Positions 55,840 to 64,000 are shown, numbered from the stretch's first letter. The stretch is 64,000 nt of DNA from Streptomyces justiciae (GCF_015163075.1 NZ_JADDXU010000004.1:434001-498000); one strand, 5' to 3'. The notes: generated from the letters alone by a model not told the origin. Translations and numbers: made by a program.

Positions 55840-55929
55840 GAAGTGCCTCCGGCTGACTGTGTTTCGGGGTTGCTCCGAGTCAACACAGCGCCCTGGTGGC
55901 ACGTCCAAGACGTGGATTCGATACGACGT

Positions 55930-55944
55930 ATAGGCGGCGCCGAT
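55930..55944. promoter_or_regulatory. Putative LysR site before dehydrogenase gene
   Basis: ATAGGC-GGC-GCCGAT, a dyad matching at 5 of 6 arm positions, in the 115-bp gap between the LysR stop and the dehydrogenase start. GTATAGGCGGCGCC here aligns with GTATAGGCGTGGCC at 59560-59573. LysR boxes of T-N11-A type fit. Confidence 0.6.
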
Positions 55945-55954
55945 CGGTTGTGCG

Positions 55955-56854
55955 TCAGCTGCCGCGGACCCGCCGTTGCGCCAGCGACCTGGTGAGGGTC
56001 AGGAACGCCCGCGCGGCCGGCGTCAGATGCGCGGGCAGGCTGACCATCGCCACATGCAGGTGTGCGCTCGGTTCGATGGGCGCCACCACGGCTCCGCACC
56101 TGCGTGCCAGACGGGTCCAGGAGGAGGGCAGCACGGCGACGCCCACGCCCGTGAGGACGAGCGGCAGGATCGAGGTGCGGTGGTCGACGATGGTCACGAT
56201 CTCCGTGCCGGTGCCGCCCGCCGTGATGTCGTCGACGATGGTGCGCATCAGGCTGCCCGTGCGCGAGGCGATGAGTTTCTGCCCGGCCAGGTCCTCGGGC
56301 CGGATCGGTACGTCGTCCTCGATGGCCCCGCCGGGCGCGGCGACGACCACGAAAGGCTGGTCCTCGACGTGCAGGACGTCGATCCCGGTCGGGTTGACGG
56401 GGCTCGCGGAGCCCAGCAGACCCAGCTCGCAGGCCCCGCTGCGGACCAGTGAGACGACCTCGTCGGGGGTGAACGCGGCCTGCGTGCTGACCGTCACGGA
56501 CGGGTGCAGCTCGGCGAAGCGGTGGACGAGGGTGGTGAGCGGTTCGATGCCGGGCGAGGGCATGGTGGCGACCTCCACCGTGCCGCCGTGCAGTCCGGCG
56601 AGCGCGGCGGCGGTGTCGCGGACGGCGGCCAGGTCGCGCAGGACGCGGCGGCTGGGTTCCAGCAGTTCGGTGCCGGCCTCGCTGAGGACGACGCCTCGGC
56701 CCACCCGGTGGAAGAGGGCGACGCCGAGGTCGGCCTCCAGGTTCGCCATGGCCTGCGACAGCGACGGCTGGGCCACGTGGAGCGCGGCGGCGGCCTTACT
56801 GAAGCCGCCGTGCTCCACGATGGCCAGGAAGTACTCCAGCTGGCGCGCGTCCAC
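55955..56854 (-). CDS. LysR-family regulator of the dicarboxylate unit
   Basis: A 299-residue LysR protein. The helix-turn-helix is at residues 1-60 (LEYFLAIVEHGGFSKAAAAL, HVAQPSLSQAMANLEADLG); the effector domain begins at about residue 90. It sits between glycerate kinase (24 bp upstream) and the dehydrogenase (115 bp downstream) on one strand. Matching dyads upstream of the dehydrogenase and of dctA suggest it activates both, with tartrate or a related dicarboxylate as effector; the effector is inferred. Confidence 0.87.
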   Translation of the reverse strand: MDARQLEYFLAIVEHGGFSKAAAALHVAQPSLSQAMANLEADLGVALFHRVGRGVVLSEAGTELLEPSRRVLRDLAAVRDTAAALAGLHGGTVEVATMPSPGIEPLTTLVHRFAELHPSVTVSTQAAFTPDEVVSLVRSGACELGLLGSASPVNPTGIDVLHVEDQPFVVVAAPGGAIEDDVPIRPEDLAGQKLIASRTGSLMRTIVDDITAGGTGTEIVTIVDHRTSILPLVLTGVGVAVLPSSWTRLARRCGAVVAPIEPSAHLHVAMVSLPAHLTPAARAFLTLTRSLAQRRVRGS

Positions 56855-56878
56855 GGTGCCTCCGCCGCTCGAATCGTC

Positions 56879-58051
56879 CTAGGTCAGGGTCAACCTAGCC
56901 GCCGGAGCGGCCTCCTCCCCGCACCCGTCGATCCAGCGCTCGGCGAGCGCGCGGCCGTACCGCGTGAGCAATCGCGCGGACAGCGCGCTGTCGGTGGCGC
57001 AGTCCTGGTCGGTGAGGTCGGTGAGGGCCTGGACGGAGCGGAAGTTGGCGGCGGTCTGCTCGGGGGTCAGGGTGCACCGGCCCGCGACGGCGTGCACGGG
57101 AACGCCCTGGCGCCGGGCACGCCTCGCCAGCGCGACCGGCAGCTTGCCCGACAGGGACTGCTCGTCGAGGCTGCCTTCCCCGGTGACCACGAGGTCGGCG
57201 TCCGCGAGCAGCTCGTCGGCGCCGAGGAGGGTCAGGAAGTAGTCGGCTCCGGAGCGGAGGCGGCCGCCCAGCAGCATCCCGGCGTATCCGAGCCCGCCGG
57301 CCGCCCCGGCTCCGGCGGTACGGGCGAGGGCGGCGGCGTCCGGGACGCCGGCCGCCTCCAGCCGTCGTACGAACCCTGTCAGCGCCGCGTCCAACGCGCG
57401 TACGTCGTCGGGGGTCGCCCCCTTCTGAGGGCCGTAGACGGCGGCGGTGCCGTGCGCTCCGAGGAGGGGGTTGTCCACGTCGGTGGCGAGGACCAGGTCG
57501 ACGCCCGCGAGCGCGGCGCGGGCCTCGGTGAGGTCGACGGTGTGGAGGTCGGCCAGTCCGTGGCCGCCGGGGCCGATGGGGGTGCCGTCCGCGCGGGCGA
57601 GGACGGCACCCAGGGACTGCAACAGGCCTGCGCCGCCGTCGGTGGTGGCGACACCGCCGAGTGCGAGGACGATGGTGTCGGCCCCGCCGGCCAGCGCGTG
57701 ATGCAGCGCTTGCCCGATGCCGCGGCTGGTGGCCGTCAGCGGTGCCGGACGCCCGCCCGGCAGTACGCCGAGGCCGCAGACGGCGGCGGCTTCGACGAGG
57801 ACGGTACGGCCGTCGACCGCGACCGTGGCCGTGACCGGCTCCCCGGTCGGGCCGGTCACGACGACCTCTTCGGCGCGGAAACGGCCCGTGCAGGCGGCGG
57901 CCACGCTGCCCTCCCCGCCGTCGGCGAGGGCGAGCGTGGTCACGCGGGTGTGCGGGGCGGCGGCGAGCAGTCCGTCCGCCACGGCGCGGGCCACGGCGTC
58001 GGCGGTGAGCGAGCCCTTGAACTTGTCCGGAGCGATCAGGACGGAGGGCAT
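56879..58051 (-). CDS. Glycerate kinase
   Basis: A 390-residue glycerate kinase of the GlxK/GarK family. Typical stretches are VLIAPDKFKGSLTADAVARA, LADGGEGSV, LALGGVATTDGGAGLLQSLG and VVTGEGSLDEQSLSGK. It phosphorylates D-glycerate with ATP, feeding glycolysis. Its ATG overlaps the dctA stop by one base (TGATG), with the ribosome site inside dctA, so translation is coupled. Glycerate is a product of tartrate decarboxylation, linking it to the dehydrogenase downstream. Confidence 0.92.
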   Translation of the reverse strand: MPSVLIAPDKFKGSLTADAVARAVADGLLAAAPHTRVTTLALADGGEGSVAAACTGRFRAEEVVVTGPTGEPVTATVAVDGRTVLVEAAAVCGLGVLPGGRPAPLTATSRGIGQALHHALAGGADTIVLALGGVATTDGGAGLLQSLGAVLARADGTPIGPGGHGLADLHTVDLTEARAALAGVDLVLATDVDNPLLGAHGTAAVYGPQKGATPDDVRALDAALTGFVRRLEAAGVPDAAALARTAGAGAAGGLGYAGMLLGGRLRSGADYFLTLLGADELLADADLVVTGEGSLDEQSLSGKLPVALARRARRQGVPVHAVAGRCTLTPEQTAANFRSVQALTDLTDQDCATDSALSARLLTRYGRALAERWIDGCGEEAAPAARLTLT

Positions 58052-59451
58052 CAGGAGGTCACCTCGGCGGGATGCACGGCGGCCGGGCGCTGCTTGTCGA
58101 GTACGACCTCGGGCTGGGGCTCGACGGCCGGCGGCGCTTCCCCCGCCTTGCCGGCCAGCACCGCCCGGGCCCGCTCCAGGTCCAGACCGTTCTCCCACTT
58201 GGCGACGAACAGCGTGGCGACGGCGTTGCCGAAGAAGTTCACCAGCGCCCGGCACTCCGACATGAACTTGTCGATGCCGAAGATGAGCATGATGCCCGCC
58301 GCGGGCACGGAACCGACCGTCGACAGCGTGGCGGTGAGCGCGATGAACCCGCCGCCCGCGACGCCTGCCGCGCCCTTGGAGGTCAGCAACATGACGGCCA
58401 GGAGGCCGAGTTGCTGGCCGAGGGAGAGGGAGGTGTCGGTGGCCTGGGCGATGTAGAGGGTGGCCAGCGACAGATAGATCGCCGCGCCGTCGAGGTTGAA
58501 GCTGTAGCCGGTCGGCACGACGAGTCCCACCGTGGGCCGCTCGGCGCCCATGAACTGGAGCTTGCGCATCAGCCCGGGCAGTGCGGGCTCGGCGGTCGAG
58601 GTGCCGAGGATCAGCCAGAACTCCTCCTTGAAGTAGCGGAAGAGCTGGAAGATGTTCAGCCGCACGTACAGGGCGAGCACACCGCCGAGCACGACGACGA
58701 CGAACAGGGCCGAGGTGACGTAGAAGAGGAGGATCAGCGAGCCGAGGCTGGTGAGCGTGGACAGGCCGAACTTGCCGATGGCGTACGACATCGCGCCGAA
58801 GGCGCCCAGCGGTGCCGCCTTCATCACGAAGGACAGGACTTTGAAGACGACCTCGGTCAGGCGTCCCACGGCCGCGATGATCGGCTCGCCCGTCCTGCCC
58901 ACCAGCTTGATCGCGATGCCGAAGACGACGGCCAGGAAGATCACTTGGAGGATCTTCCCCTCGACGAACGGGCCGAAGAAACTGTCCGGCACGATGCTGG
59001 TGAGGAACTCCCACCAGTGCTGGTGTTCGCCCTGTTCGACGTACTGGCTCGCGTCGCCCGTGGTCCGTAGCGTCGACGGATCGGCGTGCACGCCGTCGCC
59101 GAGCCGGAAGACGTTGATCGCCACCAGGCCGGTCAGGAGGGCCACGATCGTGCCGACCTGGAAGTAGGTCAGCGCCTTGATCCCGGTGCGGCCGACCTTC
59201 TTCAGGTCCGCGACGCCGGCGATGCCGCCGATGATCGTCAGGAAGACGATCGGTCCGATCAGCATCTTCATCGCGGTGATGAACGTCGTGCCGATCGGCT
59301 CCATGTCGGTGGCCAGATCCGGCCACTGCCAGCCCAGAACGATGCCGATCACGATCGCCACCAGCACCTGGACGTACAACTGCCGGTACCACGGCTTCGC
59401 CGCGATACGCGCGGCCTGTTCGGCTCGTCCGTTGCCCGGGGTTTGCGTCAT
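58051..59451 (-). CDS. dctA: C4-dicarboxylate:cation symporter (DctA/GltP family)
   Basis: A 466-residue dicarboxylate/amino acid:cation symporter. The first helix is LYVQVLVAIVIGIVLGWQWP; the substrate-binding repeat includes VPTGYSFNLDGAAIYLSLAT and the GGGFIALTATLSTVGSVPAA hairpin, with DKFMSECRALVNFFGNAVAT near the end. GGGAGG is 6 nt before ATG 59451; the frame upstream has no membrane character. It starts the dctA, glycerate kinase, LysR run. A LysR-type dyad lies 111 bp upstream. DctA proteins take up succinate, malate and fumarate; tartrate or D-malate would fit here. Confidence 0.92.
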   Translation of the reverse strand: MTQTPGNGRAEQAARIAAKPWYRQLYVQVLVAIVIGIVLGWQWPDLATDMEPIGTTFITAMKMLIGPIVFLTIIGGIAGVADLKKVGRTGIKALTYFQVGTIVALLTGLVAINVFRLGDGVHADPSTLRTTGDASQYVEQGEHQHWWEFLTSIVPDSFFGPFVEGKILQVIFLAVVFGIAIKLVGRTGEPIIAAVGRLTEVVFKVLSFVMKAAPLGAFGAMSYAIGKFGLSTLTSLGSLILLFYVTSALFVVVVLGGVLALYVRLNIFQLFRYFKEEFWLILGTSTAEPALPGLMRKLQFMGAERPTVGLVVPTGYSFNLDGAAIYLSLATLYIAQATDTSLSLGQQLGLLAVMLLTSKGAAGVAGGGFIALTATLSTVGSVPAAGIMLIFGIDKFMSECRALVNFFGNAVATLFVAKWENGLDLERARAVLAGKAGEAPPAVEPQPEVVLDKQRPAAVHPAEVTS

Positions 59452-59561
59452 TGCAGCCTCCCTGATCGCGCGCCACCGAGCCCGATCGGTCCGCGCCAGC
59501 TTTGGGCCACAGTGAACCCGGGCCCGGCGCGGGGGTCCACGACCAAAAATCGATGCCCCGT

Positions 59562-59576
59562 ATAGGCGTGGCCTAT
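59562..59576. promoter_or_regulatory. Putative LysR site before dctA
   Basis: ATAGGC-GTG-GCCTAT is a perfect 6+3+6 dyad, flanked by ATCGAT copies at 59549-59554 and 59575-59580. It is the best copy of the element at 55930-55944 and lies between vanX and dctA, 111 bp from the dctA start. Confidence 0.65.
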
Positions 59577-59612
59577 CGATCTGCGCCCCCGTCGCGGGAC
59601 CGGGCCGACCTC

Positions 59613-60239
59613 CTAGGCGACAGGGAAATCGAAATAGGTGTCCGGGTAGGGTTCGTCGTCGAGCGTGTAGTGCCACCATTCGCGCTCGTACGCCTTGAAA
59701 CCGCAGCTCTCCATAAGGGAACGCAGGTGCCCGCGGTTCCGCGCTTCGACGGGCTTGATCCCTTCTGCGCCGTGGTGCGAAATGGGGTCCATCAGATCGT
59801 GGTCGCCGCCCATGGGAACGAGTTCACCCGAGGCCAGGTCGTAGAGCGTGAGGTCGACGGTGCTGCCCCGGCTGTGGCCCGACCTGGTGGCCACATAGCC
59901 CTTCTCGAACATCTCGGCCCTGCCGATACGCGGATAGTGCCGATGCTTCGTCCGGCCGTCCTCCGGCTGCCGCGACCAGCGCAGAAAGCAGTCGACCGCG
60001 TGCTGCGGGCGATAGCCGTCCCAGAGCAGCAGACCGAATCCCAGCGATGCGGCCTTCTCCTGCGCCTTCTTCAGGGCCGCGCAGAGAGCCGTAGTGCCGA
60101 CGACTCGATTGACGAGGTAGCCGTCCACCGGTTTCCCGGTGAAGTTGTCCCAGGTGGCGTACTTGGCGTCCCAGCGTATTCCGGAGGTCACGTCGTCCAC
60201 GAAGACGAAGTCGTCCCTCATCGACTCGATCGGCTTCAT
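59613..60239 (-). CDS. vanX: VanX D-Ala-D-Ala dipeptidase
   Basis: A 208-residue zinc dipeptidase that hydrolyses D-Ala-D-Ala so only D-Ala-D-Lac reaches the wall. Zinc ligands His122 and Asp129 are in SGHSRGSTVDLTL and His190 in EREWWHYTL; catalytic Glu187 precedes it, and Arg77 lies in DGYRP. Length is close to the usual about 202. Its ATG overlaps the vanA stop (ATGA). There is no signal peptide; it acts in the cytoplasm. Confidence 0.96.
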   Translation of the reverse strand: MKPIESMRDDFVFVDDVTSGIRWDAKYATWDNFTGKPVDGYLVNRVVGTTALCAALKKAQEKAASLGFGLLLWDGYRPQHAVDCFLRWSRQPEDGRTKHRHYPRIGRAEMFEKGYVATRSGHSRGSTVDLTLYDLASGELVPMGGDHDLMDPISHHGAEGIKPVEARNRGHLRSLMESCGFKAYEREWWHYTLDDEPYPDTYFDFPVA

Positions 60240-61276
60240 CGGATCTTCCCCGTCAGGGCGAGGGAGATCGTGCGGTCGATCACCTCGGACAGGGGCAGAC
60301 CGGCGGCCGCCATCATCCTCGGATAGCGGCTGTAGGAGGTCATCCCGGGGAAGGTGTTGACCTCGTTGAGGACAATTTCTCCGTCCTCCTTGAGGAACAT
60401 GTCCACCCGTGCCAGACCACCGCATCCCAGGGCGCGGTACACGGCCTTGGCCGCTTCCTGGACGCGCAGCCGCGACTCCTCCGGAATGTCGGCGGGCACG
60501 ATCGCCGTGGAGTTGTCGGAACCGGTCTCCGGGGTCTCTTCCTGATGGATCCTGAAGAATCCGTGCGAGAGCGCGATCCGGTCCACCTCGCCCGCCATGA
60601 GCTCCGACCCGGTGCCGAGGATGGCGCAGCCGATCTCGCTGCCGACGACGGCCTCTTCGATCAGTACCTTCGCGTCGTACTGCCGTGCCGATTCCACCGC
60701 GCTGGGAAGTTCCTCCGCCCGGGACACCTTGGTGACGCCGAAGGACGATCCCGATCGGGCCGGCTTCACGAAGACCGGATAGGTGAGTTCGGCGGGGTCG
60801 ATGGTGTCGTCGGCCGTGACGGTCCAGAAGTTGGGTGTGGCGATTCCCGCGCTTCTGGCGACGAGATAGGCAAGGGATTTGTCCATGCACAGGGCGGAAC
60901 TCTGGACGTCGCAGCCGATGTAGGGGATGCCGGAGAGTTCCAGCAGGCCCTGCATCGCACCGTCCTCGCCGAGCGTGCCGTGCAGCACGGGCAGTACGAC
61001 GTCCAGCCGGATCGTTCCGTAACGCCCCTGCTCCAGCGTGAGCAGTCCGTGCACGTCGCTGTCCGGAGACAGCACGACGGGGCGGCAGTCGGCGTTCTCC
61101 CATTCCGCGTCGGGCCCGTCGCAGAGCCTCCAGGCGCCGCTCTTCGTGATCCCGACATAGAAGGGTTCGTATTTCTCGGGATCGAGGTGGCGGGCCACCT
61201 CGCGAGCGGACTTGACGGAGATGGGGTGTTCCTCGGAACGGCCCCCGAATACGACGCCGACGTTCAGCCTAGCCAT
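60236..61276 (-). CDS. vanA: VanA-type D-Ala--D-Lac ligase
   Basis: A 346-residue ATP-grasp ligase. It has GGRSEEHPISVKSA at the N-terminus, FVKPARSGSSFGVTKV for ATP, and GLARVDMFLKEDGEIVLNEV, NTFPGMTSYSRYP at the C-terminus. The omega loop reads SHGFFRIHQE with His at 244, the position used by VanA-type enzymes to select D-lactate over D-alanine (Ddl has Tyr). It joins D-Ala to the D-Lac from VanH. It overlaps vanH by 8 bp and vanX by 4 bp. Confidence 0.96.
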   Translation of the reverse strand: MARLNVGVVFGGRSEEHPISVKSAREVARHLDPEKYEPFYVGITKSGAWRLCDGPDAEWENADCRPVVLSPDSDVHGLLTLEQGRYGTIRLDVVLPVLHGTLGEDGAMQGLLELSGIPYIGCDVQSSALCMDKSLAYLVARSAGIATPNFWTVTADDTIDPAELTYPVFVKPARSGSSFGVTKVSRAEELPSAVESARQYDAKVLIEEAVVGSEIGCAILGTGSELMAGEVDRIALSHGFFRIHQEETPETGSDNSTAIVPADIPEESRLRVQEAAKAVYRALGCGGLARVDMFLKEDGEIVLNEVNTFPGMTSYSRYPRMMAAAGLPLSEVIDRTISLALTGKIR

Positions 61277-62258
61277 GCTGGATCCTGCTTTCGAATGTCA
61301 GACAGTTGGTGAGGGAGTTCTCCACGGCGTCACGCAGGGCGCGGTCCGTGTAATAGGCGGTGTGCGGACTGATGACGGCGTTCGGCAGCTCCTGCAGCCG
61401 CAACAGCGCTTTGCTTTCCAGGGGTTTGTCCCGACAGTCGGAGTAGAAGACGCCTTCCTCGCCCTCGACGACATCCAGCGCCACGCCGCCCAGCCTGCCG
61501 ATCTCCAGCTCCTGAACGAGGGCTTCCGTGTCGATGAGCGCACCACGTCCGGTGTTGACGATCAGCGCGTCGTCCTTCATCTGCGCCAGGCGCTGCCGAT
61601 TCAGCAGATGATGTGTGGCCGTGGTGAGCGGGGCATGCAGCGTGACCACGTCGCTTCGCCGCAGCAATTGGTCGAGCGGAACGTATTCGACGCCGGAACC
61701 GGGGCGGTTCACGGGACGGTTGTCATGGGCCAGAATGCGGCAGCCGAAACCCCGCAACCGGTCCATGACGGCGGCGCCGATACGGCCCGTCCCGATCACT
61801 CCGACCGTCAGATCGCGCAACTCCCTGCCGCGCACATCGCTCAGTCGGTAGTCGTGCACGTCTGTGCGGCGGACGATGGATTTCGCGTCCCGCAGCGCCA
61901 TCAGCAGGAGCATCAGCGTGTAGTCGGCCACGCTGTCCGGTGAGTAGGAGACGTTCTCGACGAGGATGCCGAGGCCGGCCGCGTATTCCACGTCGATGTG
62001 GTTGCAGCCGACGCTCCGCGTGGATATGTACCGCACGCCGGCTCGATCGAGCGCACGCAATGCGGCATGCGTGACGGGCGTTTTGTGGCCGACACTGATG
62101 CACCGGCTGCCGGAGGCCAGTTCGGTATTTGCCTCGGACACCGGCTCGGTGGTGAGGGCCGGCTGCACACCGAGACCGGGCGCCAACTCGCGGAACAGAA
62201 CAGCTTCGTCCGGGCCGCACCCGTACATGGTGATGCGGGTCGTTTCGCTGTGGGTCAT
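61269..62258 (-). CDS. vanH: VanH D-lactate dehydrogenase
   Basis: A 329-residue D-2-hydroxyacid dehydrogenase that reduces pyruvate to D-lactate. The dinucleotide loop is [11 protein letters not shown], the catalytic Arg region is [12 protein letters not shown], and the His of the catalytic pair is in [12 protein letters not shown]. The N-terminus starts [19 protein letters not shown], typical of actinobacterial VanH. No clear ribosome site precedes ATG 62258, so the exact start is less certain. First gene of vanHAX; divergent from the murF paralogue. Confidence 0.95.
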   Translation of the reverse strand: MTHSETTRITMYGCGPDEAVLFRELAPGLGVQPALTTEPVSEANTELASGSRCISVGHKTPVTHAALRALDRAGVRYISTRSVGCNHIDVEYAAGLGILVENVSYSPDSVADYTLMLLLMALRDAKSIVRRTDVHDYRLSDVRGRELRDLTVGVIGTGRIGAAVMDRLRGFGCRILAHDNRPVNRPGSGVEYVPLDQLLRRSDVVTLHAPLTTATHHLLNRQRLAQMKDDALIVNTGRGALIDTEALVQELEIGRLGGVALDVVEGEEGVFYSDCRDKPLESKALLRLQELPNAVISPHTAYYTDRALRDAVENSLTNCLTFESRIQHG

Positions 62259-62263
62259 GCCGT

Positions 62264-62339
62264 CAGTCAAGACAGGCTGCTGTTGCCGGAACGTATGGGG
62301 ATTTCGATATGCCCGCGATACGTCCAACTCCTTTGACTG
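62264..62339. promoter_or_regulatory. Divergent vanH-murF control region with dyads
   Basis: The 127-bp gap holds two nested inverted pairs. CAGTCAA (62264-62270) faces TTGACTG (62333-62339), and ACGTAT (62291-62296) faces ATACGT (62318-62323). Inside are two direct CGATAYG copies 11 bp apart (CGATATG at 62305, CGATACG at 62316), the spacing at which OmpR-type regulators such as VanR bind. TTGCCG, 17 nt and GATATG could be a murF promoter. Function is inferred. Confidence 0.45.
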
Positions 62340-62385
62340 GAGGCATGACTTGCAAAACACCACGCCTGATGTCCGGGGAGTCGGA

Positions 62386-63729
62386 GTGATCCCGTTCACC
62401 CTCGGCGACATCGCCGAAATCGTCGGAGGAAAGGCCGAGGGTGACGGCTCCGTGACCGTGACCGCGCCTGCCGTGCTCGACAGCCGGCAGGCCGAGCCGG
62501 GCGGCCTCTTCGTCGCCTTCGCCGGCGAGCGTGCCGACGGCCACGACTTCGCCGAACAGGCCGGGCGGGCCGGTGCGGTGGCCGTGCTCGGCTCGCGGCC
62601 CACGCCGCTGCCCACCGTCGTCGTCGGCGACGTCCGGAGCGCGCTGCAACTGCTCGCCGCCGAGGTCGTGGCCCGGCTGCGCGACCGGCTGACCGTCGTC
62701 GCGGTGACGGGCTCGCAGGGCAAGACCGGCACGAAGGACCTGCTGGCGGCCGTGTTCTCGGCAGCGGGGCCGACGGTCGCCACGGTCGGCTCGCTCAACA
62801 ACGAACTCGGTGTGCCGCTCACCATGCTGCGCGCCGGCCCAGCCACCCGGTTCCTCGTCCTGGAGATGGGAGCGCGCCATGTCGGTGACATCGCCGAGCT
62901 CACCGGCCTGGTCGCGCCCGACGTCGCCGTGGTCCTCAACGTCGGAGTGGCCCACATCGGCGAGTTCGGGTCGCGCGCCGCCATCGCCAGGACCAAGGGC
63001 GAACTGGTGCAGGGGCTCGCGCCCGGCGGGACCGCCGTCCTCAACGCCGACGACCCTCGGGTGGTCGCGATGCGTGCGCTCACCGACGCTCCGGTGCTGA
63101 CCTTCGGCCGGGCGGCCCACGCCGACGTACGAGCACTCGACCTGGCCCTCGACCGGCTCGGCCGGCCGTCGTTCACGCTGCGCACCGGTGGTGCCTCGGC
63201 CCACGTGACGCTGCCGGTCGTAGGCGCCCACCAGGCACTCAACGCGTCGGCTGCCGCGGCGGCGGCACTGGCCGCCGGAGTTCCCCTCGACCTGGCCACG
63301 GCGGCCCTGGCCACCGCCTCGCTGTCACCCTGGCGGCTGGAACCGCGCGACCTCGCCTGCGGGGCGTTGCTGCTCAACGACTCCTACAACGCCAACCCCG
63401 ACTCGACCCGCGCCGCCCTGGACGCGTTGGCGGCGGTCGAGGGCGGGCGCCGTATCGCCGTGCTCGGCGCCATGCTCGAACTCGGCGACGACAGCGAGGC
63501 CGAGCACCGCGCCGTCGGGGCGTACGCCGCCGCGCGGGCCGACGTGGTGGCCGTCGTGGGCGAGGCTGCCCGGCCGATCGCCGTCGGCGCGGGGGAGCGG
63601 GCGGTGGTCCTCGCCGGCAAGGACGCGGCCGTCGCCTGGCTGCGCGGGCTCCTCACCGCGGGCGATGTGGTCCTGGTCAAGGCGTCGCGCGGGGCCCGCC
63701 TCGACGAAGTCGCGGCCGCGTTGGCCTAG
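62386..63729 (+). CDS. murF: MurF-type UDP-MurNAc-tripeptide ligase (van-linked paralogue)
   Basis: A 447-residue Mur ligase. The N-terminal UDP-binding domain starts [18 protein letters not shown]; the P-loop is [26 protein letters not shown] and [20 protein letters not shown] are MurF-typical; the C-terminal domain has [18 protein letters not shown]. It adds the terminal dipeptide, or here probably the depsipeptide D-Ala-D-Lac, to the precursor. GTG 62386 has GGGGAG 5 nt upstream; a TTG at 62350 with GGAGG is an alternative. Its place beside vanHAX suggests a specialised copy rather than the housekeeping one. Confidence 0.9.
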   Translation: MIPFTLGDIAEIVGGKAEGDGSVTVTAPAVLDSRQAEPGGLFVAFAGERADGHDFAEQAGRAGAVAVLGSRPTPLPTVVVGDVRSALQLLAAEVVARLRDRLTVVAVTGSQGKTGTKDLLAAVFSAAGPTVATVGSLNNELGVPLTMLRAGPATRFLVLEMGARHVGDIAELTGLVAPDVAVVLNVGVAHIGEFGSRAAIARTKGELVQGLAPGGTAVLNADDPRVVAMRALTDAPVLTFGRAAHADVRALDLALDRLGRPSFTLRTGGASAHVTLPVVGAHQALNASAAAAAALAAGVPLDLATAALATASLSPWRLEPRDLACGALLLNDSYNANPDSTRAALDALAAVEGGRRIAVLGAMLELGDDSEAEHRAVGAYAAARADVVAVVGEAARPIAVGAGERAVVLAGKDAAVAWLRGLLTAGDVVLVKASRGARLDEVAAALA

Positions 63730-63755
63730 TTGTACTCCCCAGCCAGGTTGGTCGA

Positions 63756-63823
63756 GTTCAGCGCCCGCGGCGCCTGCCTTGAAGAAGTCGCAGCCGCACT
63801 CTGGTTCAGCGCCCGCGGCGCCT
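63756..63823. repeat. 48-bp-offset repeat at murF/femX convergence
   Basis: GTTCAGCGCCCGCGGCGCCT occurs at 63756-63775 and again exactly 48 bp later at 63804-63823. The second copy is the 3' end of the FemX-like gene. Between them 63770-63800 encodes ACLEEVAAAL in the murF frame, a diverged copy of the MurF C-terminus [10 protein letters not shown] just upstream. It looks like a scar of local duplication of both gene ends. Confidence 0.65.
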
Positions 63824-64000
63824 CATGTAGAGGTCGAAGGCCCGGTAGACCATCGGCCGCAGCGGCAGGTCCCACTCGCCGACGTACCGCACTGCCTGGC
63901 CACCGGTGCCGACCTTGAACCGGACCAGGCCGACGTGCGGGTCGTCGGCGTCGAGGGTCGGGGTGATGCCGCGCAGGTCGTAGACCTCGCAGCCGGCCGC
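63806..64000 (-). CDS. FemX/VanK-like peptidoglycan bridge aminoacyltransferase (3' end)
   Basis: Only the last 64 codons are inside the window; the gene continues past the right edge. It reads GCEVYDLRGITPTLDADDPH, LVRFKVGTGGQAVRYVGEWD, LPLRPMVYRAFDLYMRRRGR, the C-terminal signature of FemABX transferases in Streptomyces. Beside vanHAX it is most likely the VanK-type enzyme that adds Gly to precursors ending in D-Lac; a housekeeping FemX is the alternative. It is convergent with murF and its stop lies in the repeat. Confidence 0.8.
   Translation of the reverse strand, partial: AAGCEVYDLRGITPTLDADDPHVGLVRFKVGTGGQAVRYVGEWDLPLRPMVYRAFDLYMRRRGR

Noticed and set aside
59452..59612. vanR/vanS or a small gene between vanX and dctA
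   Set aside because: Only a dyad and short GC-rich sequence are present; no reading frame with a family signature.

Overview
The window is high-GC actinobacterial DNA, almost certainly a Streptomyces chromosome. GTG/TTG starts are frequent, many genes are divergent or convergent, and most secreted enzymes carry Tat or lipoprotein signals. LacI/LysR/MarR/WYL regulators abound and van-type cell-wall genes are present. I see no tRNA, rRNA, CRISPR, transposase or phage gene.

1-8,200: a mixed region holding a squalene/phytoene-synthase-like gene, a MarR regulator with its operator, a small Rieske ferredoxin, two unknown genes and a DUF4291 gene. At 4,134-6,183 a broken sugar permease and a 5'-truncated GH43 glycosidase abut head to head at a deletion scar. 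A LysR regulator and an SDR oxidoreductase follow, sharing a putative operator.

8,200-35,600 plus 51,238-54,631: a glycan-use locus specialised in rhamnose-bearing plant material. It has two complete sugar ABC transporters, two LacI regulators and three secreted alpha-L-rhamnosidases (GH78), with a fourth about 20 kb away. It also has a GH42 beta-galactosidase, a GH2 glycosidase, a propeller protein with ricin-type domains and a Tat-exported carboxylesterase. Near-identical LacI-type palindromes (TGAAWCGWTTCA and variants) precede the first ABC operon, three of the GH78 genes and the esterase, so these units look like one regulon. The second ABC operon with the GH42 gene has different dyads and its own divergent LacI gene. 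The likely division of labour is outside-cell trimming of rhamnose, galactose and perhaps arabinose or glucuronate, followed by uptake of the products.

35,600-51,200: housekeeping and accessory genes. They include two membrane proteins, a DHFR-family gene with an internal deletion, a PIG-L deacetylase, an NfeD/SPFH pair and a three-gene cluster of cysteine-free ribosomal proteins (L33, L31B, L36). Then come a phosphotransferase, two VOC proteins, an esterase, a DHFR-family protein, a WYL regulator, a degenerate M16-like protein and an FdhF/YdeP molybdoenzyme divergent from a LysR gene.

54,760-59,580: a dicarboxylate unit (dctA, glycerate kinase, LysR, tartrate/D-malate dehydrogenase). A matching LysR-type dyad lies upstream of dctA and upstream of the dehydrogenase.

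59,613-64,000: a glycopeptide-resistance-type module, vanH-vanA-vanX with overlapping genes, divergent from a murF paralogue. The 3' end of a FemX/VanK-like gene lies at the right edge. Together these would make, add and cross-link D-Ala-D-Lac precursors. No vanR/vanS is inside the window.
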